DNA of 9,063 bases, taken from assembly GCA_937936695.1 (NCBI GenBank), contig CALHCK010000109.1:1-9063 (forward strand). Reading direction: 5' to 3'. Below, one piece after another: positions 1 to 4,821 of this stretch (the first letter of the stretch is position 1; every line of letters starts with the position of its first letter). The stretch comes from an uncultured Polaribacter sp. (GTDB taxonomy: Bacteria; Bacteroidota; Bacteroidia; Flavobacteriales; Flavobacteriaceae). The notes beneath the pieces are model-generated. The model saw only the letters and a program-made list of their open reading frames with translations. It had not been told where the DNA came from and ran no database searches. Both the position numbers and the translations under genes were made by a program.

Positions 1-82
1 TCGTTTCTAACTCTTGATTTGTTAAAACGTATTCAGGAACATATTTCCCTACTGCGGTAATTGCTGCAGTAATTTTAGTCAT
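1..82 (-). CDS. fabH: FabH, beta-ketoacyl-ACP synthase III (N-terminal part only)
   Basis: The minus strand opens with ATG at 82-80 and stays open to the window edge, giving 27 complete codons. The peptide begins MTKITAAITAVGKYVPEYVL and continues TNQELET, which matches the usual start of bacterial FabH, where an 'ITAVGGYVPE..LTN.DLE' segment precedes the first thiolase-fold strand. FabH condenses acetyl-CoA (or a branched acyl-CoA) with malonyl-ACP to start fatty acid synthesis in the cytoplasm. The catalytic Cys-His-Asn residues lie outside the window and cannot be checked. The position downstream of rpmF agrees with the widely conserved yceD-rpmF-(plsX)-fabH neighbourhood, though plsX is absent here. 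A terminator lies between rpmF and this gene, so it probably has its own promoter. The identification rests on 27 residues plus gene order. Confidence 0.8.
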   Translation of the reverse strand, partial: MTKITAAITAVGKYVPEYVLTNQELET

Positions 83-116
83 AATTTTAAGTCGTTTTCT
101 AAATGATTACGAAATT

Positions 117-124
117 CAAAAATA
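117..124 (-). promoter_or_regulatory. Possible fabH promoter, -7 box TATTTTTG
   Basis: Read on the minus strand, this is TATTTTTG, a full match to the Bacteroidota -7 consensus TAnnTTTG, 34 bases before the fabH ATG. A TTG that could serve as the -33 element ends 15 bases upstream, somewhat closer than the usual spacing of about 17-23. The region is very AT-rich, so a chance match is possible. A promoter is needed somewhere here because a terminator lies between rpmF and fabH. Confidence 0.4.
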
Positions 125-140
125 GTGAAAAATAATTCAC
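125..140. promoter_or_regulatory. Palindrome GTGAA-N6-TTCAC in the fabH promoter region, possible operator
   Basis: The plus strand reads GTGAAAAATAATTCAC, a perfect 5-bp inverted repeat with a 6-bp spacer. It lies exactly between the candidate -33 TTG and the -7 box of fabH, where a bound repressor would block RNA polymerase. Fatty acid synthesis genes in many bacteria are under such control, but no regulator is identified here. Short palindromes also arise by chance in AT-rich DNA, so this is only a candidate. Confidence 0.3.
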
Positions 141-191
141 AATTTTAAGTAAAAACAGCCAAAATAGGTGGTTTTTTCTTAAAAAACGCAA

Positions 192-217
192 AAAAACCCT
201 CAAAAATGAGGGTTTTT
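192..217 (-). terminator. Rho-independent terminator after rpmF, probably bidirectional
   Basis: A 10-bp perfect stem (arms 192-201 and 208-217, AAAAACCCTC / GAGGGTTTTT) closes a 6-base loop. In the minus direction the stem runs into a seven-T tract, and it lies 21 bases past the rpmF stop. In the plus direction it is also followed by a T-run, at 221-227, so it could stop transcription either way. It ends the DUF177-rpmF transcript and separates it from fabH. Confidence 0.85.
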
Positions 218-238
218 ATCTTTTTTTGTAAAACTTAT

Positions 239-433
239 CTAAGCTTCTACTACTTCAGATTCTAAAACAACCTGACCTCTGTAATATAATTTACCTTCGT
301 GCCAGTGTGCTCTATGATATAAATGTGCTTCTCCTGTTGTTGGATCTGTAGCTATTTGTTGAGCAGATGCTTTATAATGTGTTCTCCTTTTGTCTCTTCT
401 AGTTTTAGATATCTTTCTTTTAGGATGTGCCAT
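239..433 (-). CDS. rpmF: Ribosomal protein bL32
   Basis: This 64-residue basic protein starts MAHPKRKISKTRRDKRRTHY, the standard N-terminus of bL32, a small protein of the large ribosomal subunit. The segment TTGEAHLYHRAHW is also typical. The length is normal for the family, with a short acidic tail (ESEVVEA). There is no cysteine at all, so this is the zinc-independent form rather than the one with a four-cysteine zinc ribbon. The ATG at 433 follows the stop codon of the DUF177 gene after a single base, so the two are almost certainly translated from one mRNA, an arrangement conserved in many bacteria. The upstream gene's promoter serves both, and the terminator at 192-217 ends the unit. 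Confidence 0.97.
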   Translation of the reverse strand: MAHPKRKISKTRRDKRRTHYKASAQQIATDPTTGEAHLYHRAHWHEGKLYYRGQVVLESEVVEA

Positions 434-434
434 T

Positions 435-971
435 TTATCTCTTTTTTTCTGTTATTAAATTCTTTAATTTATCCCACCTTGGGTCTGTTTTTTCAACAGT
501 TTTTTCTTTTTTTATTTCTAATTCTTTTAACTTTTTTAATGCTTCAGATTCCATTGTACCATCTAGCACTTTTGGATGTACTCGTTTATTAGGAATAGAC
601 AATACAATCATTTCATATATAAACTGCGAAACATTAAATTCATAAGCTTCATGAGGCAATATTAAAATTTCCTCATTATCATCATTAAACTCAGGTCCAA
701 ACTTTACTACTAACGGTAAACTAGTTGTTACTTCTTGTTTATACAACTCTGTTGTAACATCACAAGGAACTTCTACATATCCATTAGCTTCAAAACCTAA
801 TTCAAATAATGTGCTTTTTTTTAAAAAGTTTAACCTTATTTGTATTGATGAACTTTCAAATTCATCAAAATTAAAAGATTCAAAGAACGTGTTATCAATA
901 TCATATTCAAATAAATGATTACCCTCTTTTAATCCTACAAACGGTATGTTGAATTTCTTTAAGTCTTTCAT
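435..971 (-). CDS. DUF177/YceD family protein (large-subunit rRNA accumulation protein family)
   Basis: This 178-residue protein belongs to the DUF177/YceD family, whose bacterial and plant members are linked to accumulation of 23S rRNA and large-subunit assembly. Supporting segments are VEVPCDVTTELY near residues 66-77 (the 'PC(D/E)R.L' region), a central beta-rich part, IPNKRVHP at 126-133, and the C-terminal DPRWDKLKNL (163-172), a hallmark of the family. The region at about 145-162 is rich in Lys and Glu and probably helical. The reading frame extends two codons upstream to a TTG at 977, but ATG at 971 is the more likely start. The single Cys (C70) suggests no metal site. The gene sits 1 nt before rpmF, its usual partner. 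Biochemical function in Bacteroidota is not established. Confidence 0.88.
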   Translation of the reverse strand: MKDLKKFNIPFVGLKEGNHLFEYDIDNTFFESFNFDEFESSSIQIRLNFLKKSTLFELGFEANGYVEVPCDVTTELYKQEVTTSLPLVVKFGPEFNDDNEEILILPHEAYEFNVSQFIYEMIVLSIPNKRVHPKVLDGTMESEALKKLKELEIKKEKTVEKTDPRWDKLKNLITEKKR

Positions 972-993
972 TACCAAACATCAATTGAGCGTG

Positions 994-1022
994 CAAAGAT
1001 ATAAAAAAATATTATTTAACAA
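994..1022 (-). promoter_or_regulatory. Promoter of the DUF177-rpmF unit
   Basis: On the minus strand, TTG (1022-1020) is followed after 18 bases by TATCTTTG (1001-994), a full match to the Bacteroidota pattern TTG / TAnnTTTG with normal spacing. The -7 box ends 22 bases before the ATG at 971, so the leader would be only about 15 bases. The promoter lies in the 71-bp gap after pdxA and shows that DUF177-rpmF can be transcribed independently of pdxA. Confidence 0.7.
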
Positions 1023-1042
1023 TATTTTCTTACAAAAGTTTT

Positions 1043-2077
1043 TTATTTAACTACTAAAGGGTCTTTAGAGAGCTCTTTATATTCTTTTCTTGTATTAAAA
1101 ACCTGAATGGCAGTAAATAAAGCTTCTTTAAAAGAAGAAGCACTTGCCATATTTTTTCCTGCAATATCAAAGGCTGTTCCATGATCTGGCGATGTTCTAA
1201 CTTCTTTTAACCCTGCTGTAAAATTAACACCATTACCAAAAGATAGTGCTTTAAATGGTGCAAGCCCTTGATCATGATATGTTGCTAACACGCCATCAAA
1301 CTGCTTATAAATTTCAGAACCAAAAAAACCATCTGCTGCATAGGGCCCAAAAACCAATTTTCCGGTTTCTCTAATCCCGTCTATTGTTGGCTTAATTATA
1401 GTATCATCTTCAGAGCCAATTACTCCATTATCTCCACAATGAGGATTTAGACCTAAAACAGCTATTTTAGGCTTATTTATTCCAAAATCTTCCACTAATG
1501 ATTTGTGCATGGTAGCTACTTTTTCTATAATTAGATCTGATGTAATAGTTGTTGCTACTTTAGATATTGGTATATGCCCTGTTATTAAACCAATTCTTAA
1601 TGCATCTGTCATTAAAATCATTAAACTATTTCCATCTAATTTAGATTCTAAATATTCTGTATGCCCCGGAAAGTTAAATTCCTCAGACTGAATAGTATCT
1701 TTGTTTATTGGCGCAGTTAATAAAACATCAATCTTATTATCTCTTAAATATTCAACAGAAACTTCTAATGATTGGGCTGCATACTTACCAGAAATCTTAG
1801 TCGCTTTTCCTAACTCTACAGAAACATCTTCTTTCCAAATATTTAAAACATTAACCTTACCAGGGTTTATTTGACTTAGAGAATTAATTCCTTGTACAGC
1901 AGTATCTAATTTTAATACCTTTTTATGATAAGAAACAACTTTTGTTGACCCAAAAATAACTGGAGTACAAAAATCTAACATTCTTCTATCTTGAAAAGTT
2001 TTTAAAATAACTTCTACTCCTATTCCATTTAAATCTCCTATTGAAATACCAACTATAATTTTATCTGATTTACTCAT
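1043..2077 (-). CDS. pdxA: PdxA, 4-hydroxythreonine-4-phosphate dehydrogenase
   Basis: PdxA oxidises 4-phosphooxy-threonine with NAD(P) to the unstable 2-amino-3-oxo-4-phosphooxybutyrate, which PdxJ condenses with deoxyxylulose phosphate to form pyridoxine phosphate (DXP-dependent vitamin B6 route, cytoplasm). The 344 residues show the whole family signature: GISIGDLNGIGVEVILK near 10-26, TAPINK at 121-126, FPGHTE at 136-141, TGHIP (H168), NPHCGDNG (H213), YHDQGLAPFK (H268) and RTSPDHGTAFDIAG at 294-307. H168, H213 and H268 correspond to the three metal-binding histidines of the family. Length is slightly above the roughly 330 usual. The ATG at 2077 gives the expected N-terminus. It is transcribed divergently from ribE, another cofactor gene, and is followed by the DUF177-rpmF unit. 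Confidence 0.96.
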   Translation of the reverse strand: MSKSDKIIVGISIGDLNGIGVEVILKTFQDRRMLDFCTPVIFGSTKVVSYHKKVLKLDTAVQGINSLSQINPGKVNVLNIWKEDVSVELGKATKISGKYAAQSLEVSVEYLRDNKIDVLLTAPINKDTIQSEEFNFPGHTEYLESKLDGNSLMILMTDALRIGLITGHIPISKVATTITSDLIIEKVATMHKSLVEDFGINKPKIAVLGLNPHCGDNGVIGSEDDTIIKPTIDGIRETGKLVFGPYAADGFFGSEIYKQFDGVLATYHDQGLAPFKALSFGNGVNFTAGLKEVRTSPDHGTAFDIAGKNMASASSFKEALFTAIQVFNTRKEYKELSKDPLVVK

Positions 2078-2097
2078 AGTAACTATTGTATTATTGC

Positions 2098-2105
2098 TAT
2101 TTTTG
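2098..2105 (+). promoter_or_regulatory. Possible ribE promoter, -7 box TATTTTTG
   Basis: TATTTTTG matches TAnnTTTG fully and ends 31 bases before the ribE ATG. No TTG lies at the proper -33 distance (the nearest, at 2086-2088, is only 9 bases upstream), so the assignment is weak. It faces a minus-strand box at 2113-2120. Confidence 0.4.
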
Positions 2106-2112
2106 AACTCTA

Positions 2113-2120
2113 CAAAAGTA
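2113..2120 (-). promoter_or_regulatory. Possible pdxA promoter, -7 box TACTTTTG
   Basis: On the minus strand this reads TACTTTTG, a full match to TAnnTTTG, ending 35 bases before the pdxA ATG at 2077. The corresponding -33 position would fall inside the first codons of ribE, and no clear TTG is seen there. It is 7 bases from the opposing plus-strand box, so the two initiation regions overlap. Confidence 0.4.
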
Positions 2121-2136
2121 ATTAAAATTTAACGAT

Positions 2137-2721
2137 ATGTTTACAGGAATAATAGAAACACTAGGTACGGTTGTTAACCTCTCTAAAGAACAGGAAAACG
2201 TACATATAACCGTAAAAAGTAGTTTTACCAATGAATTAAAAATAGACCAAAGTGTTGCTCATAACGGAGTTTGCTTAACTGTGATAGCTATAAATAATGA
2301 CGAGTATACTGTTACAGCTATAAAAGAGACATTAGATAAAACCAATATTGGTTTACTATCTATATCTGATACGGTTAACTTAGAAAGAGGTATGAAACTT
2401 GGCGATAGACTAGACGGACACATAGTGCAAGGACATGTTGACCAAACAGCGGCATGTACAGATATTATAAAACAAGACGGCAGCACTATTTTTACGTTTA
2501 CCTATGATGATAGTATAGGTAACGTAACTATAGAAAAAGGATCTATAACTATTAATGGCGTGAGTTTAACTGTTGTTAACTCTAAGAAAAATCAATTTAG
2601 TGTTGCTATTATACCTTACACGATTGAAAACACTACTTTTAAAAACATTGAATTGGGGGAGAATGTTAATTTAGAGTTTGATGTTATCGGAAAATACGTT
2701 AGCAGATTAACTAAGATTTAA
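2137..2721 (+). CDS. ribE: Riboflavin synthase, alpha subunit
   Basis: The enzyme dismutates two molecules of 6,7-dimethyl-8-ribityllumazine into riboflavin and a pyrimidine that is recycled, the last step of vitamin B2 synthesis. The 194 residues begin MFTGIIETLGTV, the invariant start of the family, and form two homologous lumazine-binding barrels: repeat one has HNGVCLTV (42-49), repeat two has TINGVSLTV (138-146). The junction motif NLERGMKLGDRLDGHIVQGH (81-100) followed by VD carries the conserved histidine near residue 100, and IIPYT is at 158-162. Length is slightly short but complete. There is no room in the 59-bp leader for an FMN riboswitch. The last 11 bases overlap the end of a convergent small gene. 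The symbol ribE is used here; some databases call it ribC. Confidence 0.96.
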   Translation: MFTGIIETLGTVVNLSKEQENVHITVKSSFTNELKIDQSVAHNGVCLTVIAINNDEYTVTAIKETLDKTNIGLLSISDTVNLERGMKLGDRLDGHIVQGHVDQTAACTDIIKQDGSTIFTFTYDDSIGNVTIEKGSITINGVSLTVVNSKKNQFSVAIIPYTIENTTFKNIELGENVNLEFDVIGKYVSRLTKI

Positions 2722-2890
2722 GTTTTCTTACACCATAAATAAGCCCTGATGCTATTAAAAAAAACAAACCTCCATCAACTGGCAAACCAGGTGGTGGTGG
2801 TGGTGGTGTAGGCGCTGGCATTATTTGACTATTCGCTACACATGTACAGATAAGCATTACTATAAATGCTAAATATTTCTTTTTCTTCAT
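2711..2890 (-). CDS. Small secreted protein with PID-CTERM-like sorting signal (59 aa)
   Basis: This 59-residue frame reads: basic N-terminus MKKKK, hydrophobic core YLAFIVMLICTCVA, probable signal peptidase I site near ANS-Q (21/22), Met/Ala/Pro linker with six consecutive prolines (29-34), then GLPVDGG (35-41), a hydrophobic helix LFFLIASGLIYG (42-53) and basic tail VRKLKS. Short motif, membrane helix and basic tail form the tripartite layout of C-terminal protein-sorting signals; the Pro-rich (V/I)DGG variant resembles the PID-CTERM signals annotated in many Flavobacteriia. After signal cleavage only about 38 residues remain, nearly all sorting signal, so little cargo is left. No lipobox is seen. 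The gene has its own good promoter and a G-rich ribosome site. It overlaps the ribE end tail-to-tail by 11 bp. Function is unknown. That it is a real gene rests on this coherent design. Confidence 0.8.
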   Translation of the reverse strand: MKKKKYLAFIVMLICTCVANSQIMPAPTPPPPPPGLPVDGGLFFLIASGLIYGVRKLKS

Positions 2891-2895
2891 TTTAT

Positions 2896-2901
2896 CCCCC
2901 C
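2896..2901 (-). promoter_or_regulatory. G-rich ribosome binding site (GGGGGG) of the small PID-CTERM-like gene
   Basis: On the minus strand six consecutive G lie five bases before the ATG at 2890 (GGGGGGATAAA then ATG). Bacteroidota genes usually lack a Shine-Dalgarno sequence, and none of the other genes here has one of note. A G-run this near the start may act as a strong ribosome site, or in DNA/RNA as a G-rich regulatory element. Confidence 0.5.
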
Positions 2902-2943
2902 AGATTAAAATTTGAAATTATTTGATTTGCTACATTAATAAAA

Positions 2944-2974
2944 CAAATGTAATTTATTCTTATTAAAAAAGCAA
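2944..2974 (-). promoter_or_regulatory. Promoter of the small PID-CTERM-like gene
   Basis: On the minus strand, TTG (2974-2972) and TACATTTG (2951-2944) are separated by 20 bases, a full match to the TTG / TAnnTTTG pattern with normal spacing. Transcription would start about 7 bases further on, near 2937, leaving a leader of about 45 bases. The -33 element lies in the T-rich tract just after the tRNA. Confidence 0.65.
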
Positions 2975-2988
2975 TAAAAATAAAAAAG

Positions 2989-3062
2989 TGGTCCCACTTG
3001 GGCTCGAACCAAGGACCCTCTGATTATGAGTCAGATGCTCTAACCAACTGAGCTATGGGACC
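2989..3062 (-). tRNA. tRNA-Met (CAT anticodon; elongator type most likely)
   Basis: The minus strand folds into a full cloverleaf of 74 nt: acceptor GGTCCCA / TGGGACC, D-arm GCTC-AGTTGGTTA-GAGC, anticodon arm TCTGA-CTCATAA-TCAGA, variable GGGTC, T-arm CTTGG-TTCGAGC-CCAAG and discriminator A. The anticodon is CAT. The 7-bp acceptor stem begins with a normal G-C pair and the anticodon stem lacks the three G-C pairs of initiator tRNA, so it is not initiator. Elongator Met is the best call, but the lysidine-modified Ile tRNA has the same anticodon and cannot be excluded by eye. The 3' CCA is not encoded. A run of T follows the gene and probably ends the transcript. Confidence 0.9.
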
Positions 3063-3077
3063 AAACAATTTTGGCTG

Positions 3078-3107
3078 CAAAGATAATACTTATTCTCATT
3101 CAGCAAA
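3078..3107 (-). promoter_or_regulatory. Promoter of the tRNA gene
   Basis: On the minus strand TTTG (3107-3104) is followed after 18 bases by TATCTTTG (3085-3078), a full match to the Bacteroidota consensus with normal spacing. The -7 box ends 15 bases before the tRNA 5' end. The same TATCTTTG occurs before the DUF177 gene and before tetR. Confidence 0.7.
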
Positions 3108-3124
3108 GAAATAAATTAAAAAAT

Positions 3125-4096
3125 CTATACAGATCTATTCATCAACCATACCCCAAAATTCTTTAAATCATCTTTACTATTTTGATTTATAGACATTTGA
3201 TCTAAAGTTTTAAACGCTTTTTCTGTATAAAATTTTATTTCTTTTTTTATTAATTCAGGAATCTCAATTTTCTTAAAAATATGAGTAACCTCTTCAATTT
3301 TGACAGTATTATCTCTTAGTTTCTCTTTATAAAACTCCAATAACCTACTCTTATCCAAGTTATTTGCTATCTCTAAAGACTTTAAATACAAGAAAGTTTT
3401 TTTATTTTCTATGATATCACCTCCAATTTGCTTTCCAAATGTTTTTGGATCACCAAAAGTATCTAAATAATCATCTTGCAATTGAAAAGCCAATCCTAAA
3501 TTTAATCCAAAATCATAAATCAAATTCGCATTTTCTTCATTTGTCTTCGCTACAATTGCACCCATTTTTAATGCAGCAGCCACCAGGACAGACGTTTTTA
3601 AACGAATCATCTCTATATATTCTGCTATGGTAACATCATTTCTTGTCTCAAAATCTACGTCTAGTTGCTGCCCATCACAAACTTCTAATGCCGTTTTACT
3701 AAAAAGTTGTGCTAGTTTTTGAAAAACTGATGGTTCATAATTTTCAAAATATTGATATGCTAAAATCAACATTGCATCTCCAGAGAGAATTCCTGTATTA
3801 ATATCCCATTTTTCATGTACCGTTTTTTTACCTCTTCTTAAAGGTGCATCATCCATAATATCATCATGTACTAATGTAAAATTATGAAACACTTCTATAG
3901 CTAATGCTGCTGGTAATGATTGTTTAGTATCTCCAGAAAATATATCTGCCGCCATAAGAGTTAATACAGGTCGTATTCTTTTACCCCCTAATTGCAAGAT
4001 ATAATCTATTGGTTCATATAAATTTTTAGGTTCTTTAACCCATTTTTTTGATTCTAAGTAACTTAGAAATTCCGTTTGATAATGTAAAATATCCAA
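3125..4096 (-). CDS. Polyprenyl diphosphate synthase (short-chain, FPP/GGPP type)
   Basis: This trans-type prenyltransferase condenses allylic diphosphates with isopentenyl diphosphate, supplying chains for quinones, carotenoids and carrier lipids. Its 323 residues show GGKRIRP (37-43), the first Asp-rich motif DDIMD (78-82) with RRG at 87-89, GDAML (106-110), KT (167-168), FQLQDDYLD (204-212) as the second Asp-rich motif, and GKQIGGDI. The first motif has no two-residue insertion, unlike IspA-type FPP synthases, and F73 sits five residues before it, a position that limits chain length in GGPP synthases; a C15-C20 product is inferred. There is no ATG before codon 48, past the GGKRIRP motif, and the TTG at 4096 gives the normal family length, so TTG is the likely start. 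It is divergent from tetR; a weak promoter-like GACCTTTG is at 4123-4130. Confidence 0.93.
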   Translation of the reverse strand: MDILHYQTEFLSYLESKKWVKEPKNLYEPIDYILQLGGKRIRPVLTLMAADIFSGDTKQSLPAALAIEVFHNFTLVHDDIMDDAPLRRGKKTVHEKWDINTGILSGDAMLILAYQYFENYEPSVFQKLAQLFSKTALEVCDGQQLDVDFETRNDVTIAEYIEMIRLKTSVLVAAALKMGAIVAKTNEENANLIYDFGLNLGLAFQLQDDYLDTFGDPKTFGKQIGGDIIENKKTFLYLKSLEIANNLDKSRLLEFYKEKLRDNTVKIEEVTHIFKKIEIPELIKKEIKFYTEKAFKTLDQMSINQNSKDDLKNFGVWLMNRSV

Positions 4097-4165
4097 ATTT
4101 GTATTTTTTTGTAAAAATAATGCAAAGGTCTTTTTCTTTTTGCATGATTTGTTAAAAAATCATCA

Positions 4166-4207
4166 ATACTAAGGAAACTTTTTTTGTTTTTAAAGTTTCC
4201 TTAGTAT
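4166..4207. promoter_or_regulatory. Perfect 16-bp inverted repeat over the tetR promoter, likely TetR operator
   Basis: Arms at 4166-4181 (ATACTAAGGAAACTTT) and 4192-4207 (AAAGTTTCCTTAGTAT) are exact reverse complements around a 10-base T-rich spacer. The -33 TTG of tetR lies in the spacer and the right arm overlaps its -7 box, so a bound protein would block transcription. The predicted tetR start is downstream of the repeat, so the repeat is not in the tetR mRNA and acts as DNA. TetR-family proteins usually bind such palindromes beside their own gene, so autoregulation is the best reading. It also lies about 70 bp upstream of the divergent prenyl synthase start. Confidence 0.75.
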
Positions 4208-4212
4208 CTTTG
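4184..4212 (+). promoter_or_regulatory. Promoter of the tetR-tolC-adaptor-RND operon
   Basis: TTG at 4184-4186 and TATCTTTG at 4205-4212 are separated by 18 bases, a full match to the Bacteroidota pattern. The predicted start lies only a few bases before the tetR ATG at 4224, so the leader is very short and translation may be nearly leaderless. Confidence 0.72.
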
Positions 4213-4223
4213 TCATCAATATT

Positions 4224-4820
4224 ATGAAAGATAAAATTGTAGACAAAGCAGGTGAATTATTCTTAAAACTAGGTTTTAAAAGCGTTACAATGGATGACAT
4301 TGCCGCAGAGTTAGGAATATCAAAAAAAACATTATACAAATATTTTAACAACAAGCATTCTTTAGTAGAAGAATCTACCACTAAATTGCATGAAGCTTGT
4401 ATTACTATTATTGAAAAAATAACTGAAGCTGGTTATAATGCTATCAAAGAAAATTTTGAAATCAAGAAAATTTTTAAAGAAATGTTTCAAACCTCTTCCT
4501 CCTCTCCTATCTATCAACTAAAAAAATACTACCCTAAGGTACATCAAAAAATTATGGATAAAGAGATTGTTTTATTCTCTAAATGTTTGGGAAGAAATTT
4601 TGAAAAAGGGGTACAAGAAGGATATTACAGAGAAGATGTAAATATAGAATTAGCAACACAATTTTATTTTTCTTTGGTATTTAGTATTCATGAAAACACC
4701 ATAGAAAATTACAAAATACCTAAGTTAGAACAAGAAGTTTTGGCTTACCACACTAGAGCAATAGCTACACAAAAAGGATTAATAGAATTAGAAAACCAAC
4801 TTAAAAACAACCAATTATAA
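4224..4820 (+). CDS. TetR/AcrR family transcriptional regulator
   Basis: The 198-residue protein has an N-terminal TetR DNA-binding domain: helix KDKIVDKAGELFLKLGFKSVTMD, then the helix-turn-helix DDIAAELGISKKTLYKYFNNKHSLVEE at about 24-50, the most conserved part of the family. The rest (about 55-198) is an all-helical ligand-binding and dimerisation domain with a segment QTSSSSPIYQLKKYYPKVH, which varies between family members. As first gene of the efflux operon, with an inverted repeat over its own promoter, it probably represses the operon until an inducer, perhaps an exported compound, binds. It ends one base before the tolC-type gene, so expression is coupled. The divergent prenyl synthase could also be a target. 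The ligand cannot be told from the sequence. Confidence 0.92.
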   Translation: MKDKIVDKAGELFLKLGFKSVTMDDIAAELGISKKTLYKYFNNKHSLVEESTTKLHEACITIIEKITEAGYNAIKENFEIKKIFKEMFQTSSSSPIYQLKKYYPKVHQKIMDKEIVLFSKCLGRNFEKGVQEGYYREDVNIELATQFYFSLVFSIHENTIENYKIPKLEQEVLAYHTRAIATQKGLIELENQLKNNQL

Positions 4821-4821
4821 A

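Noticed and set aside
323..645. Plus-strand open frames opposite rpmF and the DUF177 gene
   Set aside because: Phe/Leu/Ser-rich products that arise opposite Lys- and Glu-rich coding sequence; the minus-strand genes are conserved families.
972..977. TTG at 977 as start of the DUF177 gene
   Set aside because: It adds only two residues before an ATG at 971, which is the normal choice and gives a standard protein.
2078..2136. FMN riboswitch before ribE
   Set aside because: The gap is only 59 bases, too short for the FMN aptamer, and no conserved aptamer segments are visible.
2783..2808. GGT/GTG trinucleotide repeat as a microsatellite
   Set aside because: It is explained by the proline codons of the minus-strand mini-gene; only six CC-N codons are involved.
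4166..4207. Inverted repeat as a terminator for the minus strand
   Set aside because: On the minus strand the stem is followed by mixed bases before a T-run, there is no gene upstream that needs it, and it coincides with a complete plus-strand promoter; an operator explains it better.
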